A stretch of 64,000 nucleotides of DNA from Qipengyuania atrilutea (GCF_013370205.1 NZ_JABWGV010000001.1:682001-746000), one strand, 5' to 3'. Shown: positions 7,901 to 19,390, counted from the first letter of the stretch. The notes: generated by a model from the letters alone, not told the origin. Numbers and translations are program-made.

Positions 7901-8833
7901 ATGCTCGACGCGTATGAGCGATTTGTATTAATGTACGATCTTACTCTGAGAACTGCTCGAGTTGAGACTGAAATGCCGGCGTTTCGCGAGGTAGCTGATG
8001 CTATGCTATCTAGGATTAGGGCGAAACAAGCGACTTTGGTTCTCCGACCATACTCAGGATACAGAGGGGAAGCACCTTGGCTCCGAATTAAGGATGGAAA
8101 GAAGATTGTCAGGGATGGGGAGGAATATCTAGCGTTGCTCTTTTCGGTTGGTGACCCCCGTGCTGCCAATCCTGTGTTCGAGCATGCTGACACTGCCGTT
8201 CTTCGTGAAATTGAGAAGGAAGAGCGCGAAGGAAAAGCTGTCTCTGCTCACTGCGTCATTTCCCTTGAGCCAGTTAAATTCGGACGTCATCGGGTCATCG
8301 TGGAGGACATTCGTGGCTTGGGTAAAACGCGCCTGCGGGATATACTAGGAAGTGAACTCAAGGCAGTTTCGGAGACCTACGGCTTATCGCGAACCAATAA
8401 CGCTGGCGAAGAAACAGCAACATATATAATTCCGGATTTGGAAGGGTACGCCAGTGAGAAAATTGAAGCTTCGCTTAAGAGGGGAACTCTAAGCGGCGTC
8501 TGGCTTGTTGATACGAATTCTAAGGCAGTGCTTGACGAAGTACCTGAAGCAAAGATTGCCCGTCGTGAGATCAAAATCGACGTTGCAGCGGCCAGTATGA
8601 TCCCCAAAATTACGGTCTGGGGTAGAGAAAGAAACTTCGATAAAATGCGACTCGTTTGGAACGATCCAGAAGGAACCGGTCGGCCAGAACGCGCTTCTGT
8701 TGACATCACTCAGCAAGACGTCGCTGAGACATCATTCGTGAAGCAGAGGAAGGTGACACTGGAAAAACCACTTGCAGAGGCGGTTGAGCAACTTCGACCC
8801 GATATGCTGACAAAGATGATAAATTTGAAGTGA
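7901..8833 (+). CDS. Unrecognised 310-aa soluble protein, first gene of an accessory two-gene operon
   Basis: This 310-aa protein is charged and shows no signal peptide or membrane helix, so it is predicted cytoplasmic. The N-terminal half (1-150) contains YLALLFSVGDPRAANPVFE and a basic RHRVIVEDIRGLGKTRLRD segment (about 126-145). The C-terminal half is a mix of predicted strands and ends in a Leu/Lys-rich helix. I do not recognise a family and give no function. The ATG at 7901 has a good GGAG site upstream. Codon use (ATA, TTA, AGG, AAA) and base composition are clearly AT-richer than the surrounding core genes, indicating horizontal transfer. Its stop overlaps the GTG start of the next gene (GTGA), so the two products are translationally coupled and probably act together. 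Confidence 0.75.
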   Translation: MLDAYERFVLMYDLTLRTARVETEMPAFREVADAMLSRIRAKQATLVLRPYSGYRGEAPWLRIKDGKKIVRDGEEYLALLFSVGDPRAANPVFEHADTAVLREIEKEEREGKAVSAHCVISLEPVKFGRHRVIVEDIRGLGKTRLRDILGSELKAVSETYGLSRTNNAGEETATYIIPDLEGYASEKIEASLKRGTLSGVWLVDTNSKAVLDEVPEAKIARREIKIDVAAASMIPKITVWGRERNFDKMRLVWNDPEGTGRPERASVDITQQDVAETSFVKQRKVTLEKPLAEAVEQLRPDMLTKMINLK

Positions 8834-9417
8834 CTAAGATACTTCGTTCACCATTGATCTTTCTGGTCGTCTGTTATCCAGGAAGCGTTCTTATCGCATG
8901 GATCATTCCAGCACTGCTGGCGGTCGGCATTGTCGGATCAGCGTACTTCCTCGAAATTGATGTTCCGGTTACAGGCGAAGACGGCATTTTGAAAGCTGCT
9001 ACCAGTCTCTTTACCGTTGCGGGTGGATTCTTCGTCGCTGCATTAACCGTCTTAATTACAAATGATCATGCGGTCCTCAATTCAACCTTTGTCGGTGAGG
9101 ACAAACCGAGAGTGCGGAGTGAAACCGACCCGCTGACACGAAAAAGATTTTTATCTTTGCTTTTCGGATACCTATCGTTTGCTTCATTTTCGATAGTAGT
9201 CGCTTGTCTGGTAGCAACTGTTTATAGCGATTACTTCCTTTCGCTGCGCGAAAGCGGTTTGAAAAGTGCTGTGGCATACTTGTTAGCTTACTTTGGTACA
9301 TTCACCGCATTCCAATTGTTCCTGCTTGCGCTCGTAGGGCTACATTACCTTACTGACCGACTCCATCGAAGTGATGGGCGCGCCACATTTAAGGTGACGC
9401 CCCCGAAGGCTGACTGA
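8830..9417 (+). CDS. Unrecognised four-helix membrane protein, second gene of the accessory operon
   Basis: This 195-aa protein has hydrophobic segments at about residues 8-40 (one long or two short helices), 56-76, 107-131 and 143-168. Short charged loops separate them, and a basic C-terminal tail (RLHRSDGRATFKV) follows. The start is GTG 8830, overlapping the stop of the upstream gene by 4 bases. No family is recognised. A soluble protein coupled to a small multi-helix membrane protein in a compositionally foreign patch resembles the sensor-plus-membrane-effector layout of several anti-phage systems. That is a hypothesis only; a transporter or stress module is equally open. Confidence 0.75.
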   Translation: MTKILRSPLIFLVVCYPGSVLIAWIIPALLAVGIVGSAYFLEIDVPVTGEDGILKAATSLFTVAGGFFVAALTVLITNDHAVLNSTFVGEDKPRVRSETDPLTRKRFLSLLFGYLSFASFSIVVACLVATVYSDYFLSLRESGLKSAVAYLLAYFGTFTAFQLFLLALVGLHYLTDRLHRSDGRATFKVTPPKAD

Positions 9418-9829
9418 AGCTACTGCTCGTCACTGGACCGCGATCAGCAGACACCCTTCTTTTTCAAATACGAATAGCTACCGCAAACCAGTAAGCCGTT
9501 CAGAGCGTTCGTTGGTACTGATGCCGGGTAAAAACTACTCCGCAGCTTCCCTAATCCGCCCCAGCATCGGCCTCAGAGAATGCCCGGTATAGCTGCGTGG
9601 TTCCTGCGCGAACTGTCCTCGCGTACCCTCGGCCACGATCTCGCCGCCGCGGATGCTTCCGTCAGTGCTTAGATCGACGATATGGTCGGCGATAATGCGC
9701 CTCTCGTGCCTCTCCCCAAGTAGCTACCCCGAAATAAAGCCACATACGCGAAACCCGTCCCGGCCGGCCGCGCGTTACCGCGGCCGTGCTCGCGAACGGG
9801 CACGCTTCTATCGGAAAAGTGTCTGCTGC
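9418..9829. other. Intergenic patch with decayed uvrA tail, otherwise no gene
   Basis: These 412 bases separate the membrane-protein gene from the small lipoprotein gene. The only recognisable content is the uvrA 3' fragment annotated separately at 9535-9690. Plus-strand ORFs here are antisense shadows. No tRNA, terminator with T run or transposon end was seen. Confidence 0.6.
9535..9690 (-). pseudogene. Remnant of a uvrA 3' end (51 codons plus stop)
   Basis: On the minus strand the frame from 9690 down to the TAG at 9535-9537 reads ADHIVDLSTDGSIRGGEIVA, then [16 protein letters not shown] and ends REAAE. It aligns without gaps over 43 residues (32 identical by my count) to the C-terminus of the intact UvrA encoded at 10069-13059, and both end in EAAE-stop. 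Upstream the homology stops abruptly and an in-frame TAG follows, so no start or ATPase domain remains. It is in the same orientation as uvrA and sits 380-530 bp beyond uvrA's stop. It is either a displaced native 3' end or a captured tail from a divergent uvrA. Confidence 0.8.
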
Positions 9830-10000
9830 CTAGATGTCGTCCGCGACGTCATCCGCTGCGTCTTCGACTTCCTCGACGCAATCGGTGTCTTCAGGCAGGC
9901 AGGTTACTGCAGCGGCACCGGCGCCTGCGCCGGCGAGAGTGGCGCAACCCGTAGTTGCGAATGCTGCGAGGATGGTTGCGGCTATGCCGATCTTTCTCAT
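9830..10000 (-). CDS. Small lipoprotein (56 aa)
   Basis: This minus-strand ORF is too short for usual length cut-offs. ATG at 10000 encodes MRKIGIAATILAAF, then ATTGCATLAG, an N-terminal hydrophobic stretch ending in a lipobox-like TTGC with Cys19. An Ala/Gly-rich segment follows, then an acidic tail (EDTDCVEEVEDAADDVADDI) with two more Cys (34 and 41). A GTGGAGAAAG ribosome site lies directly upstream. The product is probably a lipid-anchored envelope peptide of unknown role. It sits between the uvrA stop (10069) and the uvrA-tail remnant, in the same direction as uvrA. Confidence 0.6.
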   Translation of the reverse strand: MRKIGIAATILAAFATTGCATLAGAGAGAAAVTCLPEDTDCVEEVEDAADDVADDI

Positions 10001-10068
10001 ATGCTTTCTCCACTAGTTGACCCTGAATCAATTGGCCGGAGAAACAGTCGTTCCGAGATTGACAAAGG

Positions 10069-13059
<2,991 letters not shown>

Positions 13060-13070
13060 GGGGCGAGTCT

Positions 13071-13085
13071 GTTCCTGAATTGTTC
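13071..13085 (-). promoter_or_regulatory. LexA SOS box of uvrA
   Basis: The exact alphaproteobacterial LexA motif GTTC-N7-GTTC (GAAC-N7-GAAC on the coding strand) lies 12 bp upstream of the uvrA ATG at 13059. This fits SOS control of uvrA known in the class and helps fix the start codon. Confidence 0.8.
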
Positions 13086-13312
13086 GCAAGCGTCAAGGCG
13101 GGGATGAGAGCCGCGCGTTAGATGGTGATTGTTAACCAAATTACGAGCGCGCTTCGGAAATCCCAAGATGCCCGTGGTATTTCAAGCACTGCCTGAACAA
13201 ATTGATCGACCGCGTCGGTTCATCCTTGCGAATTCCGAATTTCCGTTGAAATGCTATTGGCTTAATCGGGTTTTCTGTCGGCACGCTTGTCGCGCCGATT
13301 TGGGGGGGTAAC
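13086..13312. other. Divergent intergenic region between uvrA and the beta-propeller gene
   Basis: With the SOS box and the disrupted 5' part of the next gene, about 400 bases separate two confident coding regions. This part is AT-richer than its surroundings. It has a GTTAACCAAATTA stretch near 13131 that resembles a CtrA half-site and a G7 run at 13302-13308. A 60-codon plus-strand ORF (13129-13311) has no ribosome site or protein-like features. No RNA gene was seen. Confidence 0.5.
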
Positions 13313-13457
13313 ATGAAAATTAACGCGCTAATGATGTCGGTTTCGGGCTTGGCTTTGATACTGGTGGAGGCGGAGGTGACGGATCGTCCACCCCATCGAC
13401 CGGAGGGGGCACGCCAACTTTAAATGTCACGCTTTCGCAAACTCGGCGAATGTAACC

Positions 13458-14903
13458 GTGGATGAGGGCGAAAGCGCGAAGTTCGGTTTTACGGCGAACT
13501 ACTCGGGGAGCAGTTCCAGTCCCATCGTTGCCGATGTCGAAGTTGGCGGCCGCTGGTATGCACTTGAGGGCACGCCGGTGCAATCGGGATCAAATTACGC
13601 CGTCAATCTCGAAACCGTGCCATTTCCGGCCGGCGGGGCGACGACCAGCGAAGTCAAATTCCGCCTATGTACGACGGCGGCTTGCACAGGCGTCTATCCT
13701 GGTTCCAGCAAGACGTTCACTGTTAATCTTGATGTCAAATTGGGCGATTGGGGCATGTTCCAGCGCAATCCGGCTCACACGGGATATGTCGCGGCTCGCT
13801 ACAATTACGCTAATTTTTCGAAGGCATGGGAATGGGTCGACAGCAACCCAATCACATACATCCGGCCTCCCGCGGCGACGCGCGACAGAATCCTCATAAC
13901 CGCAGGCAGAGGCGGGGGGATGGCTTACGATAAAAACGGCCACCTCTATTCGTTCGATCCGCGTGGACAACTCCAGTGGTCTTTTGATTTGGGTGAGCAA
14001 GCTTACATTAGCGGCCCGTCTATCGCTAACGGCCTCGTTCATGTTACCTCGATGGTAACGTCAAGCAACAATAACCCCCAGTGGGTATTTGATGTACGAA
14101 GCGGGTCTTTTCTTAACCAAATGAAGTTTGCCTCGCAGTGGCATGACTTCAATCAACCAACCGCTGCAGATGACCAGGTCTTTGTAGCTGCAGGATATAC
14201 CGGTGGCATGCTCTACGCTTATGACGCACGCCAAGGAACCTTGCTATGGGAGTTGGAAAGGGCCGGCAGCAGTTGGGCTGACGGAAAGGCGGTCGCTATA
14301 GATGATCAGAATGTATATTACCCGGCGGGCGCGGCTCTCGACATTATCGACAGAGCTACTGGTACAATCACGCAAAGTATCGCCGACCCCGAGGTCAAGG
14401 CAGGTTTTGTAAGTACGTTTTTTAGCGCTCCGGTTCTCGGCGACGATGGACTGATATTCCTGTTTTCCGGTGAGAAGCGCTTCTTAAGTTCTGCAAATAT
14501 TATCGCCCTATCGCAAGAACGCGGACCGATCCTGTGGCGCAGTAATTCGCAATATACGACTGCATTCGCGTATGCGGATGATACGATCTTTGCCGTACGC
14601 AACGACGCCTTTGTGCTCGCTGCGCTGGACGCAAAGACTGGCGCTCAAAAATGGGCGACCCCCATTCCCGTTGATACCGGGCTTTATGGCGAGAGGTCGT
14701 TTCACGGGAACGTGGTCGTGACAGAAAACCTCGTGTTCGTATCCGACCACGACACAACATGGGCAATCGACCGCAAAGCAGATGGACACCCGATAGTTTG
14801 GGAAGCGCCCACCGGGGGACGATTGATAATCACGCCAAATAACCAACTACTTACTACCGGCGTAAGAGAGTTTCGAAAACTGACGGCATATAACCTACAA
14901 TAA
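13458..14903 (+). CDS. PQQ-like beta-propeller repeat protein with apparently frameshifted 5' end
   Basis: The open part encodes 481 residues starting at a GTG. An immunoglobulin-like N-terminal segment (about 1-95) is followed by beta-propeller blades with recurring patterns such as GHLYSFDPRGQLQWSF, GMLYAYDARQGTLLWEL and AALDAKTGAQKWATP, typical of PQQ-like/WD-type extracellular propellers. Upstream, an ATG at 13313 opens a signal-peptide-like frame (MKINALMMSVSGLALIL). A second frame carries GGGGGDGSSTPSTGGGTP and a third continues into the annotated frame. Two single-base losses would join all three into one secreted, Gly-linked protein. The gene is therefore either a pseudogene, a shortened non-exported form, or affected by sequence errors. 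Composition is AT-richer than its neighbours. Confidence 0.65.
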   Translation: MDEGESAKFGFTANYSGSSSSPIVADVEVGGRWYALEGTPVQSGSNYAVNLETVPFPAGGATTSEVKFRLCTTAACTGVYPGSSKTFTVNLDVKLGDWGMFQRNPAHTGYVAARYNYANFSKAWEWVDSNPITYIRPPAATRDRILITAGRGGGMAYDKNGHLYSFDPRGQLQWSFDLGEQAYISGPSIANGLVHVTSMVTSSNNNPQWVFDVRSGSFLNQMKFASQWHDFNQPTAADDQVFVAAGYTGGMLYAYDARQGTLLWELERAGSSWADGKAVAIDDQNVYYPAGAALDIIDRATGTITQSIADPEVKAGFVSTFFSAPVLGDDGLIFLFSGEKRFLSSANIIALSQERGPILWRSNSQYTTAFAYADDTIFAVRNDAFVLAALDAKTGAQKWATPIPVDTGLYGERSFHGNVVVTENLVFVSDHDTTWAIDRKADGHPIVWEAPTGGRLIITPNNQLLTTGVREFRKLTAYNLQ

Positions 14904-14943
14904 TGTTCGAGTTCCGCTGAATCATCGAACACTAGTTATAAGG

Positions 14944-14974
14944 AAGGGGCGAGCACTTTGCGCGCCCCTTTTCG
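14944..14974 (+). terminator. Probable terminator after the beta-propeller gene
   Basis: The 8-bp stem AAGGGGCG (14944-14951) pairs with CGCCCCTT (14963-14970), followed by a short TTC tail, 41 bp after the stop at 14903. The T run is weak. Confidence 0.5.
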
Positions 14975-15105
14975 CGCCAAAGGAACGCCATAGCAGCGGC
15001 GCGGTTGATAAGCGGTGCAATCTGCGCTTCAAGCCGAGTCAATGTTTACGCTGCTACACCGGCGGCAGATTCGACTTTACAGCCACACAACGGAGCTTCT
15101 CCCGC

Positions 15106-17373
15106 ATGATCCTTGCCAACCGTACGAAACTTCTTGCCGCCTGCGCCGCGAGCGCACTTCTCGGAGGATGCGCCACCATGGCTGAAGACCGTCCCGCAAT
15201 GAACAATTCCCCGGCAGCGACCGTCGCCATCCCGCAGGGTACGGGCTATTTCGCCCAGCCGAGCGACCTGCCGTTGCAGGCCCCGGACTTCACGAAGATT
15301 TCGGACGGCGATTTCCTTCCCGCCTTCGAACAGGCGATGATGATCCACAAGGCCGAGATCGAGGCGATCAAGAACAACCCCGAAGCGCCCACTTTCGCGA
15401 ACACGATCGTCGCGCTGGAAACCTCGGGCCGGATGCTGGGCCGCGTTTCGACCGTGTTCTACGCGCTCACCGGTGCGAACACGAACGACACGCTCGACGC
15501 AATCGATGCGGAAATCGGTCCGAGGCTGAGCGCCCATTACGACAGCTTCAGCCTTGATCCGGTCCTCTTCGACCGGGTGAAGGCGGTTTACGACAACCGC
15601 GCGGCAATGAGCATGACGCCCGAAGACGCGACGCTGCTCGAGGAAACCTATCAGGACTTCGTCCACGCCGGCGCCATGCTGACCGAGGCCCAAAAGGAAG
15701 AGGTCAAGGCGATCAACACGCGTCTGTCCGAGACGACGACCGAGTTTTCGCAGAAGGTTCGCGATGCGACCAACGAGAACGCGCTGGTCGTGGACACGCG
15801 CGAGGAACTGGCGGGGCTCTCCGATGACGAGATCGACGCGGCCGCGAAACTGGCGGCGGAACGCGGCATGGAAGGCAAGTTCGCCATCGCGCTACAGAAC
15901 ACGACCCAGCAACCTTCGCTCCCCAGTCTCGAGAACCGCGACGTGCGCGAGCGGCTGTTCAAGCTGTCCTACAACCGGGCGGTCATGGGCGACGACAACG
16001 ACACCCGCACCCTGCTTGCCGAGATCGCGACCCTGCGTGCGCGCAAGGCTGCGCTGTTCGGCGAGCCCGACTGGGCCAGCTACGTCATGTACGACCGGAT
16101 GGCGGAAAACCCGCGGACCGCGCTCGGCTTCATGGAGCAGATGGTCCCCGCCCTCGCCGCGACGCAGCGGCGCGAAGCTGCGCTGCTCAACCAGCAGATC
16201 GAAGCGGGCGGCGAAGATTTCGAAGTGAAGCCGTGGGACTGGTACCGCTATGCCGAGCAGGTCCGGAAGGCGCGCTACGACCTCGACGAAAACGCGGTGA
16301 AGCCGTATTTCGAACTCACCAGCGTGCTTGAGGATGGCGTGTTCTACGCCGCGAACAAGCTCTACGGCCTGACGTTCGAGAAGCGCACCGATCTGCCGGT
16401 CTATCACCCAACGGTGACCACCTACACGGTGCGCGATGCCGACGGGAGCGAGCTCGGCATCTTCTATTTCGATCCGTTCCAACGCCCGTCCAAGCGCGGC
16501 GGCGCGTGGATGAGCAACTTCGTCGACCAGAGCCATCTCTACGGTACGAAGCCGGTCATCTACAACGTGCTGAACATTCCGCAGGCGGCGGAAGGCCAGC
16601 CGCAGCTCGTCAGCTTCGACAACGTCAATACGATCTTCCACGAATTCGGCCACGCGCTGCACGGCTTCTTCGCCGATCAGCGATACGCCTCGCTTTCGGG
16701 CACGGCGACCGCACGCGATTTCGTCGAATATCCGAGCCAGGTGAACGAGCTGTGGGCAACCTACCCTGAAGTGCTGCGCAACTACGCCAAGCACTACCAG
16801 ACGGGCGAGACGATCCCGGCCGAACTGATCGAGAAGATCGAGGCGGCGGCGAAGTTCAATCAGGGCTACGACTTCGGCGAAGTGGTGGAAGCGGCGCTGC
16901 TCGACATGAAATGGCACTCCCTGTCGCCGGAAGAAGCGGCGCGGATCACCACACCGGCGCAGGTCGATGCCTATGAGCGCAGTTCGCTCGAAGACCTCGG
17001 TCTGGAAATCGATCTGGTGCCGCCGCGTTACCGGAGCAGCTATTTCAACCACATCTTCTCTAACCCGGCAGGCTATTCGGCGGGCTACTACAGCTATCTG
17101 TGGACCGAGATGCTCGACCGCGACAGCCGCAAGTGGTTCCTCGAAAACGGCGGCCTCACCCGCGCGAACGGCGACCATTACCGCGAGACCGTGCTGAGCC
17201 GCGGCGGGACGATGGACTATTTCGAAATGTTCGAGAACTTCGCCGGACGTCAGCCCGACGTGCAGCCGATGCTCGAAGCGCGCGGGCTCGTACCGGGCGG
17301 TGAAGGCGAAGCGGAAGACATTTCGGACGGCGAGCTTCCGGCTGGCGCGACCGGTATCGACCCGGTCGAGTAA
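15106..17373 (+). CDS. M3 family metallopeptidase (peptidyl-dipeptidase Dcp-like) lipoprotein
   Basis: This 755-aa zinc peptidase carries the thimet-family motif HEFGHALHG, with the first His at residue 512 and the downstream Glu in the family position. It starts with a lipoprotein signal peptide (LLGGC, Cys22), so it is predicted to be anchored in the periplasm or outer membrane, unlike cytoplasmic E. coli Dcp. The long helical N-terminal half (DFLPAFEQAMMIHKAEIEAI and later) and the C-terminal GLEIDLVPPRYRSSYFNHIF region match oligopeptidase A/Dcp architecture. The role is inferred as trimming peptides for uptake. It ends in an acidic tail and is single-gene, with a convergent neighbour 18 bp away. 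Confidence 0.93.
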   Translation: MILANRTKLLAACAASALLGGCATMAEDRPAMNNSPAATVAIPQGTGYFAQPSDLPLQAPDFTKISDGDFLPAFEQAMMIHKAEIEAIKNNPEAPTFANTIVALETSGRMLGRVSTVFYALTGANTNDTLDAIDAEIGPRLSAHYDSFSLDPVLFDRVKAVYDNRAAMSMTPEDATLLEETYQDFVHAGAMLTEAQKEEVKAINTRLSETTTEFSQKVRDATNENALVVDTREELAGLSDDEIDAAAKLAAERGMEGKFAIALQNTTQQPSLPSLENRDVRERLFKLSYNRAVMGDDNDTRTLLAEIATLRARKAALFGEPDWASYVMYDRMAENPRTALGFMEQMVPALAATQRREAALLNQQIEAGGEDFEVKPWDWYRYAEQVRKARYDLDENAVKPYFELTSVLEDGVFYAANKLYGLTFEKRTDLPVYHPTVTTYTVRDADGSELGIFYFDPFQRPSKRGGAWMSNFVDQSHLYGTKPVIYNVLNIPQAAEGQPQLVSFDNVNTIFHEFGHALHGFFADQRYASLSGTATARDFVEYPSQVNELWATYPEVLRNYAKHYQTGETIPAELIEKIEAAAKFNQGYDFGEVVEAALLDMKWHSLSPEEAARITTPAQVDAYERSSLEDLGLEIDLVPPRYRSSYFNHIFSNPAGYSAGYYSYLWTEMLDRDSRKWFLENGGLTRANGDHYRETVLSRGGTMDYFEMFENFAGRQPDVQPMLEARGLVPGGEGEAEDISDGELPAGATGIDPVE

Positions 17374-17391
17374 GCGTATACGGGGGCGGCC

Positions 17392-17682
17392 CTAAAGCTG
17401 CCCCCGCCATTCGAGCGACTTGCGATTGAGCGCGGCGAGATCTTCGTTGCCTTTAATCGCCGCCTTGCCGAGCGCGATGGCATCGCGAAGCTGCGCATCG
17501 CTGGCGTTCCGGTAGGCGGGGCTCTCGATATGATCGTACCAGCGCCCGCCGACCGCGTTGTCGAGCAGGATTCGCTGGAAACAGTGGTCGAAGCGCACCG
17601 GCCAACGGCGCCTTTTCGCGAGCGCGGGCATCGCCTCGCGCGTCAGTTGCAGCCATTCCTCAAGCAGTAATTGCCGGCTCAT
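17392..17682 (-). CDS. Small hypothetical protein at the end of the B12 uptake operon
   Basis: This 96-aa helical protein (MSRQLLLEEWLQLTREAMPA, then RFDHCFQRILLDNAVGGRWYDHI) has no signal or membrane segment. I do not recognise a function. Its ATG at 17682 lies 5 bp after the stop of the ATPase gene; an upstream TTG (17691) overlaps that stop. It is therefore cotranscribed with the riboswitch-controlled cobalamin genes. A role in corrinoid handling is only a guess from position. Confidence 0.7.
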   Translation of the reverse strand: MSRQLLLEEWLQLTREAMPALAKRRRWPVRFDHCFQRILLDNAVGGRWYDHIESPAYRNASDAQLRDAIALGKAAIKGNEDLAALNRKSLEWRGQL

Positions 17683-17687
17683 ATCCG

Positions 17688-18425
17688 TCAAACGCTGAGG
17701 TCCGACACGAGTGCCTGCGCGCCCGGCTCGCCGATCCAGCGCGCCGCGACGCCCCAGACTTTCGCGATGACCTCTTCCGACAGCGCGCGCTGCGGAATGT
17801 CGTCTGCCGCGACCCGCCCCTCGTCCAGCACGATCACGCGGTCCGCGTGGTTCCTAGCCAGCGCGAGGTCGTGCAGCACGATGACGACGCCGCTGCCTCC
17901 ATCCGCCTGCCGCCGCAGATGCGCAAGCAGGGTCAGCTGATGTGCGATGTCGAGTGCGGCGAGCGGCTCGTCGGCGAGAATCCATTCGGGTTCGCCCGCC
18001 AGCACCCGCGCCAGCAGCATCCGCGCCCGCTCGCCGCCCGATAACGTCAGCGCCCGCCGCCCCTCGAATGCCTCCAGATCGAGCGCCGCGATTGCCGTAT
18101 CGACGGGCTCTCGCGCGCTGTCGCCATGCGGCATCCGGCCGAGTTCGACGATCGAGCGCACCGTCACGTCCCACGCAATGTCGGCGGATTGCGGCAGATA
18201 GCCGATGCGCCGCGCCCGCTGTTTCAGATGCAGCGAAACGAGGCGCTCTTCGCCGAGCATGGCCCGCCCCGTGTCCGCGCTTAGCAGACCGGCCAGTGCC
18301 ATCAGCAGCGTGGACTTGCCTGCCCCGTTCGGCCCGCAAATGGCGGTGATGCCCCCGCGCTCCAGCGAGCAGCTTACGTTTGCGAGCCGGCCTATAACGG
18401 TAAGGTTCTCCGCGCGCAGGCTCAT
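17688..18425 (-). CDS. btuD: ABC transporter ATPase, cobalamin type
   Basis: This 245-aa ATPase drives vitamin B12 import across the inner membrane. Walker A GPNGAGKST is at residues 31-39, the Q-loop follows in YLPQSADIAWD, then signature LSGGERARM, Walker B WILADEP and switch His in VLHDLALA. It resembles FecE/BtuD/FhuC-type proteins. Its ATG overlaps the permease stop (ATGA). Assignment to B12 rather than siderophore transport rests on the operon's cobalamin riboswitch and BtuB/BtuF-like genes. Confidence 0.88.
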   Translation of the reverse strand: MSLRAENLTVIGRLANVSCSLERGGITAICGPNGAGKSTLLMALAGLLSADTGRAMLGEERLVSLHLKQRARRIGYLPQSADIAWDVTVRSIVELGRMPHGDSAREPVDTAIAALDLEAFEGRRALTLSGGERARMLLARVLAGEPEWILADEPLAALDIAHQLTLLAHLRRQADGGSGVVIVLHDLALARNHADRVIVLDEGRVAADDIPQRALSEEVIAKVWGVAARWIGEPGAQALVSDLSV

Positions 18426-19390
18426 GCCCACCCCCGCCGCATCCGCACGAGCAGGTAGAGGAAGAACGGCGCGCCGAGCAGGCTGAGCGCTATGCCGAGC
18501 CTGATTTCGGTAACGAGCGGCAACACGCGCACTACGCTGTCCGCCACCAGCACTAGCAGCGCTCCGGCAAGCGCGCTCGGCACCAGCAGCTGCGACGGGC
18601 GTCCGTCGGTCAGCGGGCGCACCAGATGCGGCACGATCAGCCCCACGAAGCCAATGATGCCCGCGACAGCGACGCCAGCGCCGACCGTCAGCCCGACCCC
18701 GCCGATCAGCAGCCAGAGCAGCGCGCGCGGATCGATGCCGAGCGAGCGTGCAACCTCCTCGCCGAGGATCAGCGCGTCGAGCGCTTTTCCGGCGACGATC
18801 AACAGGACGATACCGACGAGCGTCAGCGGCGCGGCAATGATGACTTCCTGCCAGCTCCGGTCGGTCAGCGCGCCGTTCAGCCACAGCACGATCGTGCTCA
18901 TGGCGAAGGCATTGGGGGCGAGGCTGATCATCAGCGCAGTGAGTGCGCCCGCAAGGCTCGCCACCATAAGCCCCGCCAGCGTGAACAGCGCGATGCCGCG
19001 GCCGAGGCCCGACGCGCTGCGCCCGGCGATCGCGGCAAGCAGCGCCATCGCTCCGCCCGCGCCCACCAGCGCAAACAGCGGCAGCACGAAGGCGTTTGCG
19101 GTCAGGCCGAACCAAATTGCGGTCACTGCGCCCAGTGCCGCGCCCGGCGCGATGCCGAACAGCCCCGGATCGGCCAGCGGGTTCCTCAGATAACCTTGCA
19201 TTGCCGCACCCGCCGCGCCGAGGCCCGCTCCAACGATCAACGCCAGCACGCTCCGCGGCAGGCGAATCTCGGCCAGGATCAACGCCGCGTTCGGAGTCGA
19301 GGCCGGGTCGATCCAGACCTTCCCCGCCAGCAGCGACAGCGGGAACGCGACCACGAGCAGCAACCCGAAAATGAGGGCGGCGCGGTTCAT
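18422..19390 (-). CDS. btuC: FecCD/BtuC-family ABC transporter permease
   Basis: This 322-aa polytopic membrane protein has about ten hydrophobic segments. It carries family signatures LRLPRS-like (AEIRLPRSVLALIVGAGLG), GAAMQGYLRNPLADPGLFGI and GFVGLIVPHLVRPL, as in BtuC/FecD permeases. It forms the channel with the ATPase encoded next. Both ends overlap neighbouring genes by ATGA, giving tight translational coupling. The start ATG 19390 was chosen because an upstream extension lies inside the binding-protein gene. Confidence 0.92.
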   Translation of the reverse strand: MNRAALIFGLLLVVAFPLSLLAGKVWIDPASTPNAALILAEIRLPRSVLALIVGAGLGAAGAAMQGYLRNPLADPGLFGIAPGAALGAVTAIWFGLTANAFVLPLFALVGAGGAMALLAAIAGRSASGLGRGIALFTLAGLMVASLAGALTALMISLAPNAFAMSTIVLWLNGALTDRSWQEVIIAAPLTLVGIVLLIVAGKALDALILGEEVARSLGIDPRALLWLLIGGVGLTVGAGVAVAGIIGFVGLIVPHLVRPLTDGRPSQLLVPSALAGALLVLVADSVVRVLPLVTEIRLGIALSLLGAPFFLYLLVRMRRGWA

